Shown one piece after another: positions 1 through 10,481 of a stretch of 64,000 bases of DNA. Source of the DNA: Janthinobacterium sp. (GTDB taxonomy: Bacteria > Pseudomonadota > Gammaproteobacteria > Burkholderiales > Burkholderiaceae_D); assembly GCA_003133225.1 (NCBI GenBank), contig PKWL01000041.1:186151-250150 (forward strand), written 5' to 3'. The position numbers were made by a program, and so were the translations under genes. The notes beneath the pieces were generated by a model. That model did no database searches and was not told the origin of the DNA. It saw only the letters and a list, made by a program, of their open reading frames with translations. The first letter of the stretch is position 1, and each line of letters opens with the position of its first letter.

Positions 1-1
1 C

Positions 2-223
2 ACCAAGACGGGCAGCAATTTGCTGTACCTGCCGCTCGACAAACTGATCGCCCAAACGGCGGCCAACGATGCAGCGGCCGCAGCCGCCAAGGCCGCCACG
101 GCGGCCGCCGTAGCACCGCCGCTAAGCGCGGTGTTGCCGGCCGACGCGCTGCAAGCGCTGGAGGCGGTGCGTCAGCACGACAGTCGTTCCCGCGACAATT
201 CACGTGAACGGGAGAGCCGCTAA
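2..223 (+). CDS. hflK: HflK C-terminal part (partial at window edge)
   Basis: Open frame from base 2 (TKTGSNLLYLPLDKL...) ending TAA at 221-223, overlapping the hflC ATG (TAATG). Confidence 0.85.
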   Translation, partial: TKTGSNLLYLPLDKLIAQTAANDAAAAAAKAATAAAVAPPLSAVLPADALQALEAVRQHDSRSRDNSRERESR

Positions 224-1110
224 TGAACCGTATCGCCACAGCTCTGATCGCGGGCTTTATCGCACTCATGCTCTTGTCATCGACCGTGTTCATCGTCGAT
301 CAGCGCAAATACGCCATCGTCTTTGCCTTGGGCGAAGTCAAGCAAGTCATCAGCGAACCGGGCCTGCATTTCAAACTGCCGCCCCCCTTCCAGAACGTGC
401 TGTACCTCGACAAGCGCATCTTGACCATCGAATCGCCGGAAGCCGACCGCTTCATCACGGCTGAGAAGAAAAACATCCTGGTCGATGCCTTCGTCAAGTG
501 GCGCATCATCGAACCGCGCCTCTACTTCGTCAGCTTTGGCGGCGACGAAGGCCGGGCGCGCGACCGCCTGGGCCAAATCGTGAAGGCGGCGCTGAACGAC
601 GAAATCACCAAGCGCACCGTGCGTGAAGTTATTTCCGGCGAGCGCGGCAAGGTAATGGAAGCGATTCGCACTAAGGTCGTGGCCGAAGCCAATCTGATCG
701 GCGTCGAGATTGTCGACGTGCGCCTAAAGCGGGTTGATTATGTCGAGCAGATCAACAATTCGGTGTATGACCGCATGAAGTCCGAGCGCGTGCGGGTCGC
801 CAATGAACTGCGTTCGACCGGTTCGGCCGACTCCGAAAAAATCCGCGCCGACGCCGACAAACAGCGCACCGTGATCTTGGCCGAAGCGTACAGTGACGCT
901 GAAAAAATCCGCGGCGAAGGCGACGCCAAGGCATCGCAGACGTATGCCGAGGCGTTTGGCAAGAACCCAGAGTTCTACAAGTTCTACCGCAGCTTGGAAG
1001 CCTATCGCGCCACCTTCAAGACCCACGGCGACGTGATGGTGATCGACTCGAGCTCCGACTTCTTCAAATACTTCAAGAATTCCGGCGCCGCCGCTGGTGC
1101 CAAAAAGTAG
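223..1110 (+). CDS. hflC: HflC, FtsH modulator, SPFH/band-7 protein
   Basis: 295 aa, N-terminal TM, FIVDQRKYAIVFALGEVKQVISEPGLHFKLP, coupled to hflK. Confidence 0.95.
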   Translation: MNRIATALIAGFIALMLLSSTVFIVDQRKYAIVFALGEVKQVISEPGLHFKLPPPFQNVLYLDKRILTIESPEADRFITAEKKNILVDAFVKWRIIEPRLYFVSFGGDEGRARDRLGQIVKAALNDEITKRTVREVISGERGKVMEAIRTKVVAEANLIGVEIVDVRLKRVDYVEQINNSVYDRMKSERVRVANELRSTGSADSEKIRADADKQRTVILAEAYSDAEKIRGEGDAKASQTYAEAFGKNPEFYKFYRSLEAYRATFKTHGDVMVIDSSSDFFKYFKNSGAAAGAKK

Positions 1111-1147
1111 AACTTGCAGCGGGGCATAGGACAGGCGCATGGTCGAT

Positions 1148-1184
1148 GTGCCGGAGCGGCCCCGTTTCAGGGCCGCTCTGGCAC
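1148..1184. terminator. Strong hairpin after hflC
   Basis: GTGCCGGAGCGGCCC-cgtttca-GGGCCGCTCTGGCAC inverted repeat; T-run is distal, so Rho-independence is uncertain. Confidence 0.5.
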
Positions 1185-1314
1185 GCGAACTTGTTGCCAT
1201 TGTTGTCTTTTTTCGCGTAAAATATTAGGCTCGGCTTTTTGCTTGGTATGAACACTGCTGCCAAACATTATTCATTTTAATTTCATTTTTTCCACTTTCT
1301 TTCCGTATTTCCCC

Positions 1315-2475
1315 ATGCCGAATTGGCTTTTGCCCGAAAATATTGCCGACGTTTTACCGTCGGAAGCGCGCAAGATTGAAGAGTTGCGTCGTCTCATGCT
1401 CGACAATTTCCGTCTCTACGGTTACGAGCTGGTCATGCCGCCGCTGCTGGAGTATCTTGAATCGCTGCTGACTGGCGCCGGCAAGGATACCGATCTGCGC
1501 ACCTTTAAACTGGTGGATCAGATTTCCGGGCGCATGCTTGGCTTGCGCGCCGATATGACGATCCAGGTGACCCGCATCGATGCCCACTTGCTAAACCGCG
1601 CTTCCGTGACGCGCCTGTGCTACGCCGGCAGCGTGCTGCACACGCGCCCGTCCGGCCTGCACGCGACGCGCGAGCCGTTGCAAATCGGCGCCGAGATTTA
1701 CGGCCATGCCGGCCTCGAAGCCGATGCCGAGATCCAGGAGCTGGCGCTCGCCTCGCTCGCGCTCGCCGGATTTGCCGAGGTGCGCCTGGATTTGTCGCAC
1801 GTCGGCGTGCTGCGCGCCATCATCGCCGGCGACGCGGCCGCCCGCCTGGACGAGGCGGCGTTGTACGCGTTGCTGCGCGCCAAGGACAAGCCCGGTCTCC
1901 TGGAACTGACCGCCGGCTACGAAGCGCAGACGCGAATTGCCCTGTTGGCTTTGCCCGAATTGTACGGCGACATCGAGGTGCTGAAACGGGCCCGCGAAGT
2001 GCTGCCTGCTGCGCCCGGCATCACGAAAGCGTTAGCCGAGCTGGCGGCGCTGGCTGGCTCGGCCATCGGTCGCGCCGAGGTGGCCATCGACTTGGCCGAC
2101 CTGCGCGGTTATCAATATGAAAGCGGCGCGATGTTCGCCTTGTATGTGCCCGGCTTGCCGAATGCAGTCGCTCACGGCGGGCGCTACGATCACGTCGGCG
2201 AAGCGTTTGGCCGCGCTCGTCCTGCCACCGGATTTTCGCTCGACCTGCGCGAGCTGGCGCGCCTGCTTCCCACAGCCGAGCGCAAGCATTCGATCCGAGC
2301 GCCATGGGGCAACGCGCTCGAGCTAAAGCAAAAAATCGTCGAGCTGCGCACGGCAGGCGAAGTGGTGATCCAGAGCATGCCGGGTCATACTGACGAACAA
2401 GACGAGTTCGAGTGCGACCGCGCGCTAGTGCTTGACGTTGATGGTTGCAACTGGATTCTAAAAAACTTAGGTTAA
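1315..2475 (+). CDS. hisZ: ATP phosphoribosyltransferase regulatory subunit
   Basis: HisRS-like paralogue ([52 protein letters not shown]), 386 aa, next to purA. Confidence 0.93.
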   Translation: MPNWLLPENIADVLPSEARKIEELRRLMLDNFRLYGYELVMPPLLEYLESLLTGAGKDTDLRTFKLVDQISGRMLGLRADMTIQVTRIDAHLLNRASVTRLCYAGSVLHTRPSGLHATREPLQIGAEIYGHAGLEADAEIQELALASLALAGFAEVRLDLSHVGVLRAIIAGDAAARLDEAALYALLRAKDKPGLLELTAGYEAQTRIALLALPELYGDIEVLKRAREVLPAAPGITKALAELAALAGSAIGRAEVAIDLADLRGYQYESGAMFALYVPGLPNAVAHGGRYDHVGEAFGRARPATGFSLDLRELARLLPTAERKHSIRAPWGNALELKQKIVELRTAGEVVIQSMPGHTDEQDEFECDRALVLDVDGCNWILKNLG

Positions 2476-2478
2476 GTG

Positions 2479-3792
2479 ATGTCAAAGAAAATTATGGCAA
2501 AGAACGTCGTCGTCATCGGCACCCAATGGGGCGATGAAGGTAAGGGCAAGATTGTCGATTGGCTGACGGATCACGCCCAAGGCGTGGTGCGTTTCCAAGG
2601 CGGCCATAACGCCGGTCATACTTTGGTGATCGAAGGCCATAAAACGGCGCTGCAACTGATACCGTCGGGCATCATGCGCCCCGGCGTGGCCTGCTACATC
2701 GGCAACGGCGTCGTGGTCTCGGTGCCAGACGTGCTACGCGAGATCGACAAGCTGCAGCTGATCGGCGTCGAAGTGGCCTCGCGCCTGATGATTTCCGAAG
2801 CCTGCCCCGTGATTTTGCCCTACCACGCGGCGCTTGACGCGGCGCGCGAAGCGGCGCGCGGTGCGGCCAAGATCGGCACCACGGGCAAGGGCATCGGTCC
2901 GGCCTATGAAGACAAGGTGGCGCGCCGCGCCATCCGCATCGCCGACTTGCTAAACGAGGCCCGCTTCGCTGAAAAATTGGCCGAAAACCTGGATTACCAC
3001 AACTTCGTGCTGAGCAATTATCTAAAGGCGCCAAAGGTCGACTATCAGAAGACTTTGGATGACGCTCTCACCTGTGTGGCGCGCCTGCGGCCGATGGTGG
3101 GCGATGTGTCGAGCGCGCTGCACGCGGCGCATAAGGCCGGCGCCCACCTCCTGTTCGAAGGCGCGCAGGGCAGCTTGCTCGACGTCGATCATGGTACTTA
3201 TCCCTACGTCACATCGAGCAATTGCGTGGCCGGCAATGCGGCGGCCGGATCCGGGGTCGGTCCGAACATGCTGCACTACATCCTAGGCATCACCAAGGCA
3301 TACACGACACGCGTCGGCTCCGGCCCGTTCCCGTCGGAGCTGACAACAGATGCTGGTGTCGGCCAGCATCTGTCGGCCGTCGGCCGCGAATTTGGCACCG
3401 TCACCGGGCGCGCGCGTCGCTGCGGCTGGTTCGACGCCGCCTTGCTGCGCCGCTCGGTGCAGATCAATGGGGTCTCGGGCATGTGCCTAACCAAGCTCGA
3501 CGTGTTAGATGGCATTCCATTGCTCAAGCTGTGCACCGGTTATGAGCTCGATGGAAAAACAATTGATATCTTTCCCGTTGGGGCGGAAGCGGCCGGGCGC
3601 TGCGTGCCGATCTATGAAGTAATGCCGGGCTGGAAGGAAAGCACCGTGGGCGCAAAATCACTGGCCGCGCTGCCGGCCAATGCGCGCTCCTACCTGCAGC
3701 GGATCGAAGAGTTGGTGGGAGTGCCGATCGACATGGTGTCGACGGGCCCGGATCGTGAAGAAACGATCGTGCTGCGCCACCCCTTCGAATAG
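2479..3792 (+). CDS. purA: Adenylosuccinate synthetase
   Basis: [38 protein letters not shown] motifs; ORF also open from a GTG at 2476. Confidence 0.97.
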   Translation: MSKKIMAKNVVVIGTQWGDEGKGKIVDWLTDHAQGVVRFQGGHNAGHTLVIEGHKTALQLIPSGIMRPGVACYIGNGVVVSVPDVLREIDKLQLIGVEVASRLMISEACPVILPYHAALDAAREAARGAAKIGTTGKGIGPAYEDKVARRAIRIADLLNEARFAEKLAENLDYHNFVLSNYLKAPKVDYQKTLDDALTCVARLRPMVGDVSSALHAAHKAGAHLLFEGAQGSLLDVDHGTYPYVTSSNCVAGNAAAGSGVGPNMLHYILGITKAYTTRVGSGPFPSELTTDAGVGQHLSAVGREFGTVTGRARRCGWFDAALLRRSVQINGVSGMCLTKLDVLDGIPLLKLCTGYELDGKTIDIFPVGAEAAGRCVPIYEVMPGWKESTVGAKSLAALPANARSYLQRIEELVGVPIDMVSTGPDREETIVLRHPFE

Positions 3793-3802
3793 GGAGTCCA
3801 AC

Positions 3803-4348
3803 GTGGCTGCCCCAACATCCGACGAAAAACACCTGTGGGTCTCTTGGGATGAGTACCACCGCCTGATCGAGCGCTTAGCGCTGAAGGTGCACGAATCGGG
3901 CTGGAAATTTGACCAGGTGCTGTGCCTGGCGCGCGGCGGCGTGCGTCCGGGCGACGTCTTCTCACGCATTTTCGACGTGCCGCTGGCGATTTTGTCAACC
4001 AGCTCCTACCGCGAAGAGTTGGGTACGCGGCGCGGCGAGCTCGACATCGCCAAATACATGACCATGACCCAAGGTCCACTGGCCGGCAAGATTTTGCTGG
4101 TCGACGATCTGGTCGACTCCGGCGCGACGCTAGAGAAGGTCACGCGCCACCTGAAGGAAAATTTCATTGGCGTGAGTGAAATAAAATCGGCCGTCATCTG
4201 GACCAAGGGCTGTTCCTCCCTTCGCCCCGACTATTTTCTGGAAGAATTGCCGCATAATCCATGGATCCATCAGCCGTTCGAGGACTACGACGGTCTGCGT
4301 CCGCATCAATTGGCCGCGTGGATCAAAAAAGGCGTGGCGCGCACTTGA
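3803..4348 (+). CDS. Phosphoribosyltransferase
   Basis: PRPP motif ILLVDDLVDSGATLE; probable GTG start at 3803 rather than the ORF-track start 3680, which lies inside purA. Confidence 0.85.
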   Translation: MAAPTSDEKHLWVSWDEYHRLIERLALKVHESGWKFDQVLCLARGGVRPGDVFSRIFDVPLAILSTSSYREELGTRRGELDIAKYMTMTQGPLAGKILLVDDLVDSGATLEKVTRHLKENFIGVSEIKSAVIWTKGCSSLRPDYFLEELPHNPWIHQPFEDYDGLRPHQLAAWIKKGVART

Positions 4349-4351
4349 GGC

Positions 4352-4381
4352 GCTGGCTGTGCCCGCGCGGGCACAGCCAGC
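4352..4381. terminator. Perfect 30-bp palindrome between convergent genes
   Basis: GCTGGCTGTGCCCGCGCGGGCACAGCCAGC, self-complementary, between a + gene ending 4348 and uvrB ending 4429 (-). Confidence 0.65.
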
Positions 4382-4428
4382 CTTGAAGGCGGCCCCGCTT
4401 GCCAGCGCAGATCCTGGGCGCGCGCCGC

Positions 4429-6516
4429 CTAATCGCCGAGCAGCGCCATGAGGTTGTCTGCGCCCGGCGCGCCAAACACTTGCTGTTTGAGCACATGCAA
4501 CTGGTCGCGCACCTGCGCCGCCTGTTCGAACTCCAGATTCTTGGCATGATCGAGCATCAGCTTTTCCAGACGCTTGATCTCTTTGCTGATTTGGCGCTCG
4601 CTCATCGCCTCAAAATTGGCCTGTGCGTGTACCACCTGCAGCGTCTCGCGCGCTTCCTGCGGGTTGTAGACGCCGTCGATCAATTCCCGGATGCTCTTCT
4701 TGATGCCGATCGGCGTAATGTTGTTGGCGGCGTTAAAGGCGATTTGCTTGTTGCGCCGGCGCTCGGTTTCGTCGATCGCGCGGCGCATGGAATCGGTGAT
4801 ACGGTCGCCATATAAGATCGCCACTCCGTGCAGGTTGCGCGCGGCGCGGCCGATGGTCTGGATTAGGCTGCGTTCGGAACGAAGAAAGCCTTCCTTGTCC
4901 GCGTCGAGGATCGCCACCAGCGATACTTCCGGCAAGTCCAGCCCCTCGCGCAGCAAGTTGATGCCGACTAAGACGTCGAAAGTGCCCAGGCGCAAGTCGC
5001 GCAAGATCTCGACCCGTTCCACGGTTTCGATGTCGCTGTGCAGGTAGCGCACCTTGATGCCATGGTCGCTCAGATAGTCGGTCAGCTGTTCGGACATGCG
5101 CTTCGTGAGCGTCGTCACCAGTACCCGTTCATTCTTGCGTACGCGCTCTACGATCTCGGACATCAGGTCGTCGACTTGCGTGCTGGCCGGACGCACGATG
5201 ATTTGCGGGTCGACGAGGCCGGTTGGCCGCACCACCTGCTCGACTACCTGGTCCGAATTTTCTTTTTCGTAATCGGCCGGAGTGGCCGAGACGAACACGC
5301 TCTGGCGCATCTTGGAGCGGAACTCGTCGAAACGCAGCGGCCGGTTGTCCAGCGCCGAAGGCAGACGGAAACCGTAGTCGACCAGATTGGTCTTGCGCGA
5401 GCGGTCGCCATTGTACATGGCGTTGAGCTGGCCAATTAAGACGTGTGACTCGTCGAGGAACATCAAAGCATCCGCCGGCAGATAGTCAACTAGGGTCGGC
5501 GGCGGCTGGCCCGGCAGCGCGCCGCTCAAGTGGCGTGAATAGTTTTCGATGCCCTTAGTAAAGCCGATCTCGGCCATCATCTCAAGGTCGAAGCGGGTGC
5601 GCTGCTCAATGCGCTGCTCCTCGATCAGCTTGTTTTCCTTGCGGAAGAACTCAAGGCGCTCGCGCAGCTCGTCCTTGATGGTCTCGATGGCGCGCAAGAC
5701 GGTGGCACGCGGCGTCACATAGTGCGAACCTGGATAGACGGTGAAGCGCGGGATCTTTTGGCGCACGCGGCCGGTCAAGGGATCAAATAACTGGATCGAA
5801 TCGATCTCGTCGTCGAACATCTCGAGGCGCACCGCCAGCTCGGCATGCTCGGCCGGGAAGATGTCGATGGTGTCGCCGCGCACGCGGAAGGTGGCGCGTC
5901 CGAAATCGATTTCGTTGCGGGTGTACTGCATCTGGATCAGGCGCGCAATCACATCGCGCTGGCTGACCTTGTCCTTGACGCGCAAGGTCAAGATCATCTG
6001 GTGGTATTCGTGCGGGTTGCCGATACCATAAATGGCCGACACCGTGGCCACGATCACCACGTCGCGCCGTTCCATCAGCGACTTGGTGCAAGACAGGCGC
6101 ATCTGCTCGATATGCTCGTTGATCGACGAATCCTTTTCGATGAACAAATCGCGCTGCGGCACGTAGGCTTCCGGCTGGTAGTAGTCGTAATAACTGACGA
6201 AGTATTCGACCGCGTTGTGCGGGAAAAACTCGCGGAACTCGCTGTAGAGCTGGGCCGCCAGTGTTTTGTTCGGCGCAAAAATGATGGCCGGACGGCCCAT
6301 GCGCGCGATCACGTTGGCCATGGTGTAGGTTTTGCCAGACCCGGTCACGCCCAGCAGAGTCTGGAATGACAGGCCGTCTTCGATGCCCTCGACCAACTGC
6401 TCGATCGCGCTCGGCTGGTCGCCAGCGGGCAAAAAGGGCTGGTGCAGCTTGAACGGCGAGTTGGGGAAGGTGATCACGGCCGGCGCCACCTCATTTGCAA
6501 TCGATAAATCAGCCAT
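4429..6516 (-). CDS. uvrB: Excinuclease ABC subunit B
   Basis: 695 aa; [17 protein letters not shown] Walker [14 protein letters not shown]-terminal UVR motif. Confidence 0.97.
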   Translation of the reverse strand: MADLSIANEVAPAVITFPNSPFKLHQPFLPAGDQPSAIEQLVEGIEDGLSFQTLLGVTGSGKTYTMANVIARMGRPAIIFAPNKTLAAQLYSEFREFFPHNAVEYFVSYYDYYQPEAYVPQRDLFIEKDSSINEHIEQMRLSCTKSLMERRDVVIVATVSAIYGIGNPHEYHQMILTLRVKDKVSQRDVIARLIQMQYTRNEIDFGRATFRVRGDTIDIFPAEHAELAVRLEMFDDEIDSIQLFDPLTGRVRQKIPRFTVYPGSHYVTPRATVLRAIETIKDELRERLEFFRKENKLIEEQRIEQRTRFDLEMMAEIGFTKGIENYSRHLSGALPGQPPPTLVDYLPADALMFLDESHVLIGQLNAMYNGDRSRKTNLVDYGFRLPSALDNRPLRFDEFRSKMRQSVFVSATPADYEKENSDQVVEQVVRPTGLVDPQIIVRPASTQVDDLMSEIVERVRKNERVLVTTLTKRMSEQLTDYLSDHGIKVRYLHSDIETVERVEILRDLRLGTFDVLVGINLLREGLDLPEVSLVAILDADKEGFLRSERSLIQTIGRAARNLHGVAILYGDRITDSMRRAIDETERRRNKQIAFNAANNITPIGIKKSIRELIDGVYNPQEARETLQVVHAQANFEAMSERQISKEIKRLEKLMLDHAKNLEFEQAAQVRDQLHVLKQQVFGAPGADNLMALLGD

Positions 6517-6632
6517 GCGAATCAGACCTTTGTTAGAATGGTACCCTGCTGGCGGCCTTGGGACGATTATCCTTGTGGCCGCTATCTATCGACTCCGCTG
6601 CGAACCTGCCTTCTATCGAATTCAATCTTATC

Positions 6633-7859
6633 ATGACGAACCCCCCTGTTAGCGCCAATAGTGCCAACCTTTTCAGTGCCATCGACATGGCCCCCCGCGA
6701 CCCTATCCTGGGCATCACGGAAGCATTTAATGCCGACCCGAATCCCGCCAAAATCAACTTGGGCGTAGGCGTCTATTATGACGACAACGGCAAAGTGCCG
6801 CTGCTCTCTTGCGTGCGCCAGGCTGAGGCGATTTTGATGGAGCAACTCGCGCCCCGTACCTACCTGCCCATCGACGGCTTGGCTGCTTACGACAAGGCCG
6901 TGCAAGAACTCGTATTTGGGGCCGACAGCGGCGTCATTCAAGAGCGCCGCGCGGTCACCGTGCAGGCCATCGGCGGCACCGGCGCCTTGAAGATCGGCGC
7001 CGACTTCCTGCGTCGCTTTGCGCCGGACGCGCAAGTATACATCAGCGACCCGAGCTGGGAAAATCATCGCGCGCTGTTCGAAAGCGCCGGTTTTGTCGTC
7101 AACAGTTACGCCTACTACAACGCCGCGACCCATGGCGTCAATTTCAGCGCCATGCTAGCCGACTTGAGCGCGATGCCACGCGGCTCCATCGTGCTGCTGC
7201 ACGCCTGCTGCCACAATCCGACCGGCGCCGACCTCAACTCGGAACAATGGGGCGAGGTCATCGCCGCCGTCGCCAAAGGCGGCCTGATCCCGTTCCTGGA
7301 CATGGCCTACCAAGGCTTTGCCGCTGGCATCACGGAAGACGGCGCCGTGGTGCGCCGTTTCGCCGCGGCCGGCGGCCCCTTGCTGGTCTCGAACTCGTTT
7401 TCGAAATCGTTCTCGCTGTATGGCGAGCGCGTGGGTGCGCTAAGCGTAGTGGCGTCGAGCGCCGACGAAGCGGCGCGCCTGTTGTCGCAGCTAAAGCGCG
7501 TCGTGCGCACCAACTACTCGAACCCGCCGGTGCATGGCGGCAAGGTGGTGGCCACCGCGCTGACGACACCGGCCTTGCGCCGCCTCTGGGAAGAAGAGCT
7601 GGCCGGCATGCGCGTGCGCATTCGCGAAATGCGCAATGTCTTGGTCGAGAAACTCAAACAGAAGGCGCCAGCCCATGATTTCGAATTCGTGCGCGAGCAG
7701 ATCGGCATGTTCTCCTACTCAGGTCTGACCAAGGCTCAAGTCGAGCGCCTGCGCTCTGAACACTCGATTTACGCGGTCGATACGGGCCGCATCTGCGTCG
7801 CCGCTTTAAATTCGCGCAACATCGATGTCGTGGTGGACGCGATCGCCAAAGTCATTTAG
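6633..7859 (+). CDS. Aromatic amino acid / aspartate aminotransferase
   Basis: INLGVGVYYDDNGKVPLL, HACCHNPTGADL, SNSFSKSFSLYGERVGAL (PLP Lys). Start at ATG 6633. Confidence 0.93.
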   Translation: MTNPPVSANSANLFSAIDMAPRDPILGITEAFNADPNPAKINLGVGVYYDDNGKVPLLSCVRQAEAILMEQLAPRTYLPIDGLAAYDKAVQELVFGADSGVIQERRAVTVQAIGGTGALKIGADFLRRFAPDAQVYISDPSWENHRALFESAGFVVNSYAYYNAATHGVNFSAMLADLSAMPRGSIVLLHACCHNPTGADLNSEQWGEVIAAVAKGGLIPFLDMAYQGFAAGITEDGAVVRRFAAAGGPLLVSNSFSKSFSLYGERVGALSVVASSADEAARLLSQLKRVVRTNYSNPPVHGGKVVATALTTPALRRLWEEELAGMRVRIREMRNVLVEKLKQKAPAHDFEFVREQIGMFSYSGLTKAQVERLRSEHSIYAVDTGRICVAALNSRNIDVVVDAIAKVI

Positions 7860-7871
7860 CGTTCCCGCCGC

Positions 7872-7901
7872 CTCCGGATCGATTGCAAGACGGATCCGGA
7901 G
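7872..7901. terminator. Hairpin downstream of the aminotransferase
   Basis: CTCCGGATC-gattgcaagacg-GATCCGGAG inverted repeat 13 bp after the stop codon; no T-run. Confidence 0.45.
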
Positions 7902-8335
7902 CGGGCGGCAGTTGCCTTCCCGGCGCAGCCCGCGCCGTGTCGCCTGGGAACGCGCCGCTCCTGCCTGAGCCTGCTCTTCACACGGCCTGGGGCTGCCTGT
8001 CTTCGCCATCGAATCATGCTATGGCGTATCACTTGACGCATTTCTTCCTTTGGCCGGCGCCCGATTCAGCCATTGGCCAGTTTTCTCACGCCACCTCTTT
8101 TAGCGGGCGGCGCGCTCTTGCGGGTGCCGCCACGCAAAACGTCAAAGGGCGCGCCCGCGCCGCAACACCCTCCGAGGCCACTCCCGATTTTGAAGTTGAG
8201 TCGGACGAAATTGGGGCCCTGTGGCCCCCGGTTGGGGCGCTTTGGCACTGCTGTGAGGCGTCCTAACGGTCATGTCTTGGCCATGCCGGGCCCAGCTTCA
8301 TTTGTTGAATTTGGAAGTACATGTTACTATCAACG

Positions 8336-8374
8336 GCTATCTTTCCGGAACCGTTGCTATCTTACCGGAACCGT
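8336..8374. repeat. Direct repeat, 2 x 19 bp with a 20-bp period
   Basis: GCTATCTTTCCGGAACCGT (8336-8354) and GCTATCTTACCGGAACCGT (8356-8374), 18/19 identical, upstream of the Ehr-like operon. Confidence 0.85.
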
Positions 8375-8483
8375 GTGTTGGGCAAAGCTGCCGACACGGG
8401 CCCAGCGAGCGACCGTTTGTCACAGGAAGTCCCGCCCCCAACGTCGCAGTCGGGCCCGGGCCTCCCATTAAGTTGAAAGAACC

Positions 8484-10481
8484 ATGACCGCACTTATCAC
8501 CGCCATACTCGTCCTGTTTCTGGGGGCTGGCGTTTGTTTGCTTCCCTTGCGTAACGCCACCCGTGCCGGTGTCGGCATTCTCTCTCAACTGATCGCTACG
8601 CTACTAGTTTGGGCCACGGTGTTGCCGATTCTGTTCGGCGGCCACGATATCGTTGGCGAATTGGCTTGGGCCTATCCCGTTGGAACCTTGCGCTTGCGCC
8701 TCGACGCTCTGGGCGCATTTTTTTTGGCCTGGTCGTTGCCGATGACGCTACTGGGCAGCATTTACGCTGTTGGCTACCTGCGCCCGTTCTTCCAAGGTAA
8801 ACGGAACCTAGGCGTGCACTACGCTTTGCTCAATCTGACCTCTTTGTCTTTCATCTTGGTGTATACGGGCGAGCACGCACTCGTTTTTTTGCTCGGGTGG
8901 GAAATCGCCGCGCTCGCAGCCTGGCTGCTCGTGATCTGGGATTACACCAACCGGAACGTGCGTTTTGCCGGGTTCAACTATCTGGTCTCCACTCACATCG
9001 GTTTGATTTTCCTCGTCGCCGCCTTCATGATCATGTATACACACTCGGGATCTTGGTTTTTGACGAGCTTTGGCGACTGGCTAAAGAGGGGGGCCAGTTC
9101 CGAGCGCAACGCCGTATTTCTCCTGTTGGTTGCAAGCTTTGGCTTGAAATCTGCCTTCTTCCCGTTTCATTCTTGGCTGCCGCGCGCCCATGCCGCGGCG
9201 CCGGCCCATGTCTCGGCTCTGATGTCGGGGGTGATCCACAAAGCAGGGCTGTATGCGCTGATTCGCTTCGTGCTGCTAATTGGCACGCCCGATGAGTGGA
9301 TGGGCTGGTTCCTGATCGTCTTTTCCGCGTGTTCGGCCTTGATCGGAGCCCTATATACGGTCGGCCAGCGCGATCTGAAGCGTCTGCTCGGCTATTCATC
9401 GACGGAAAATGTTGGTATTGCAGGGATCGGCTTTGGGGTAGGGTGCCTGGGCCTGAGCTGGGGTATTCCTTCCCTCGCTGCCCTCGGCTTTGCCGGCGGC
9501 CTGCTTCATGTGCTCAATCACGCATTTTTCAAGTGCCAGCTTTTTTACGCGGCCGGGGCGGTCTATCAAGTGGCCCATACCGTTGACATGGAACGTCTGG
9601 GTGGGCTTGCACGCTGGATGCCGTGGACCTCGGCCAGTTTCCTCATCGGCGGCGTCGCGATCTGCGCCTTGCCGCCTTTGAACGGGTTCGCCAGCGAGTT
9701 CGTGATCTATTCCGGCCTGTTTAGTGGCGCCTCGGCCGGGATCTGGGCCAAGCTGGCGCTGTGCGTGGCGGGCGCCGCGCTCGCGTTCGTGGGCGCGGTC
9801 TCGGCCTTGAGCATCACGCGTGCCTTCGGCGTCATTTTCCTCGGTGCGCCACGCGACCCCACGACCCCGCCCGCCACGGAAGTGAGTCGGTGGATGCTGG
9901 TGCCCATGGCCATCCACGCAGCCGGTGTGATCGTACTCGGGGTCGTGCCTGCCGTCGGCTTCATGCTGGTGCGGCGAGCCACTGAACTCGCGCTGGGACC
10001 ACTATCTGCATCCGCCGCGGCCGCCCTTGCTCCCATTAGCGATGCGCTAACACGCATCGGATTGATTTCGGGCACACTCGTCGCCGCGATTGCCCTCGTC
10101 TTGTGGCTGCGCTCAAAAGGGGCGTCCGCGCCAGCGCGCCAGTTGACTTGGATTTGCGGCTACGGCGCACCCACTTCGCGCATGCAGTACACGGGAGCGA
10201 GTTTTTCGATGGACTTCGGCGCCCACTTCCGCGGCATCATGGTTTTTCTGCGCCGCAAAAAATCCCCGGCCGGCTACTTTCCATCCGACAGTTACGTGAT
10301 CACCGCTTGCGTCGATGCCGTGGAGCGCCGCCTGTTCTCCGTCATCGACCGCGGCAACGCGTCGGCTGCCGACGTGTCCGCCAAGTTTCGGGAAGACGAT
10401 CCGCGCGTCGCTTTTGCGGCCGGCCTCGTTGCCGTCGTCGTGATCGTGGGGCTGGTGCTGTTGTGGGGAGGGCCGCGATGA
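8484..10481 (+). CDS. HyfB-like antiporter-type membrane subunit (NuoL family) of Ehr-like complex
   Basis: 665 aa polytopic; conserved TM charges LLGWEIAALAAW, FGLKSAFFPFHSWLPRAHAAAPAHVSALMSGVIHKAGLYALIRF. Confidence 0.9.
   Translation: MTALITAILVLFLGAGVCLLPLRNATRAGVGILSQLIATLLVWATVLPILFGGHDIVGELAWAYPVGTLRLRLDALGAFFLAWSLPMTLLGSIYAVGYLRPFFQGKRNLGVHYALLNLTSLSFILVYTGEHALVFLLGWEIAALAAWLLVIWDYTNRNVRFAGFNYLVSTHIGLIFLVAAFMIMYTHSGSWFLTSFGDWLKRGASSERNAVFLLLVASFGLKSAFFPFHSWLPRAHAAAPAHVSALMSGVIHKAGLYALIRFVLLIGTPDEWMGWFLIVFSACSALIGALYTVGQRDLKRLLGYSSTENVGIAGIGFGVGCLGLSWGIPSLAALGFAGGLLHVLNHAFFKCQLFYAAGAVYQVAHTVDMERLGGLARWMPWTSASFLIGGVAICALPPLNGFASEFVIYSGLFSGASAGIWAKLALCVAGAALAFVGAVSALSITRAFGVIFLGAPRDPTTPPATEVSRWMLVPMAIHAAGVIVLGVVPAVGFMLVRRATELALGPLSASAAAALAPISDALTRIGLISGTLVAAIALVLWLRSKGASAPARQLTWICGYGAPTSRMQYTGASFSMDFGAHFRGIMVFLRRKKSPAGYFPSDSYVITACVDAVERRLFSVIDRGNASAADVSAKFREDDPRVAFAAGLVAVVVIVGLVLLWGGPR

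Noticed and set aside
8240-8483. Sigma-54 -24/-12 promoter upstream of the Ehr-like operon (TGGCACTGCTGTGAGG)
   Set aside because: The TTGC/-12 element is not at the required spacing.
7883-8588. ORFs of 60-132 aa between the aminotransferase and the HyfB-like gene
   Set aside because: Multiple mutually overlapping frames with no family signature; probably noncoding or regulatory.
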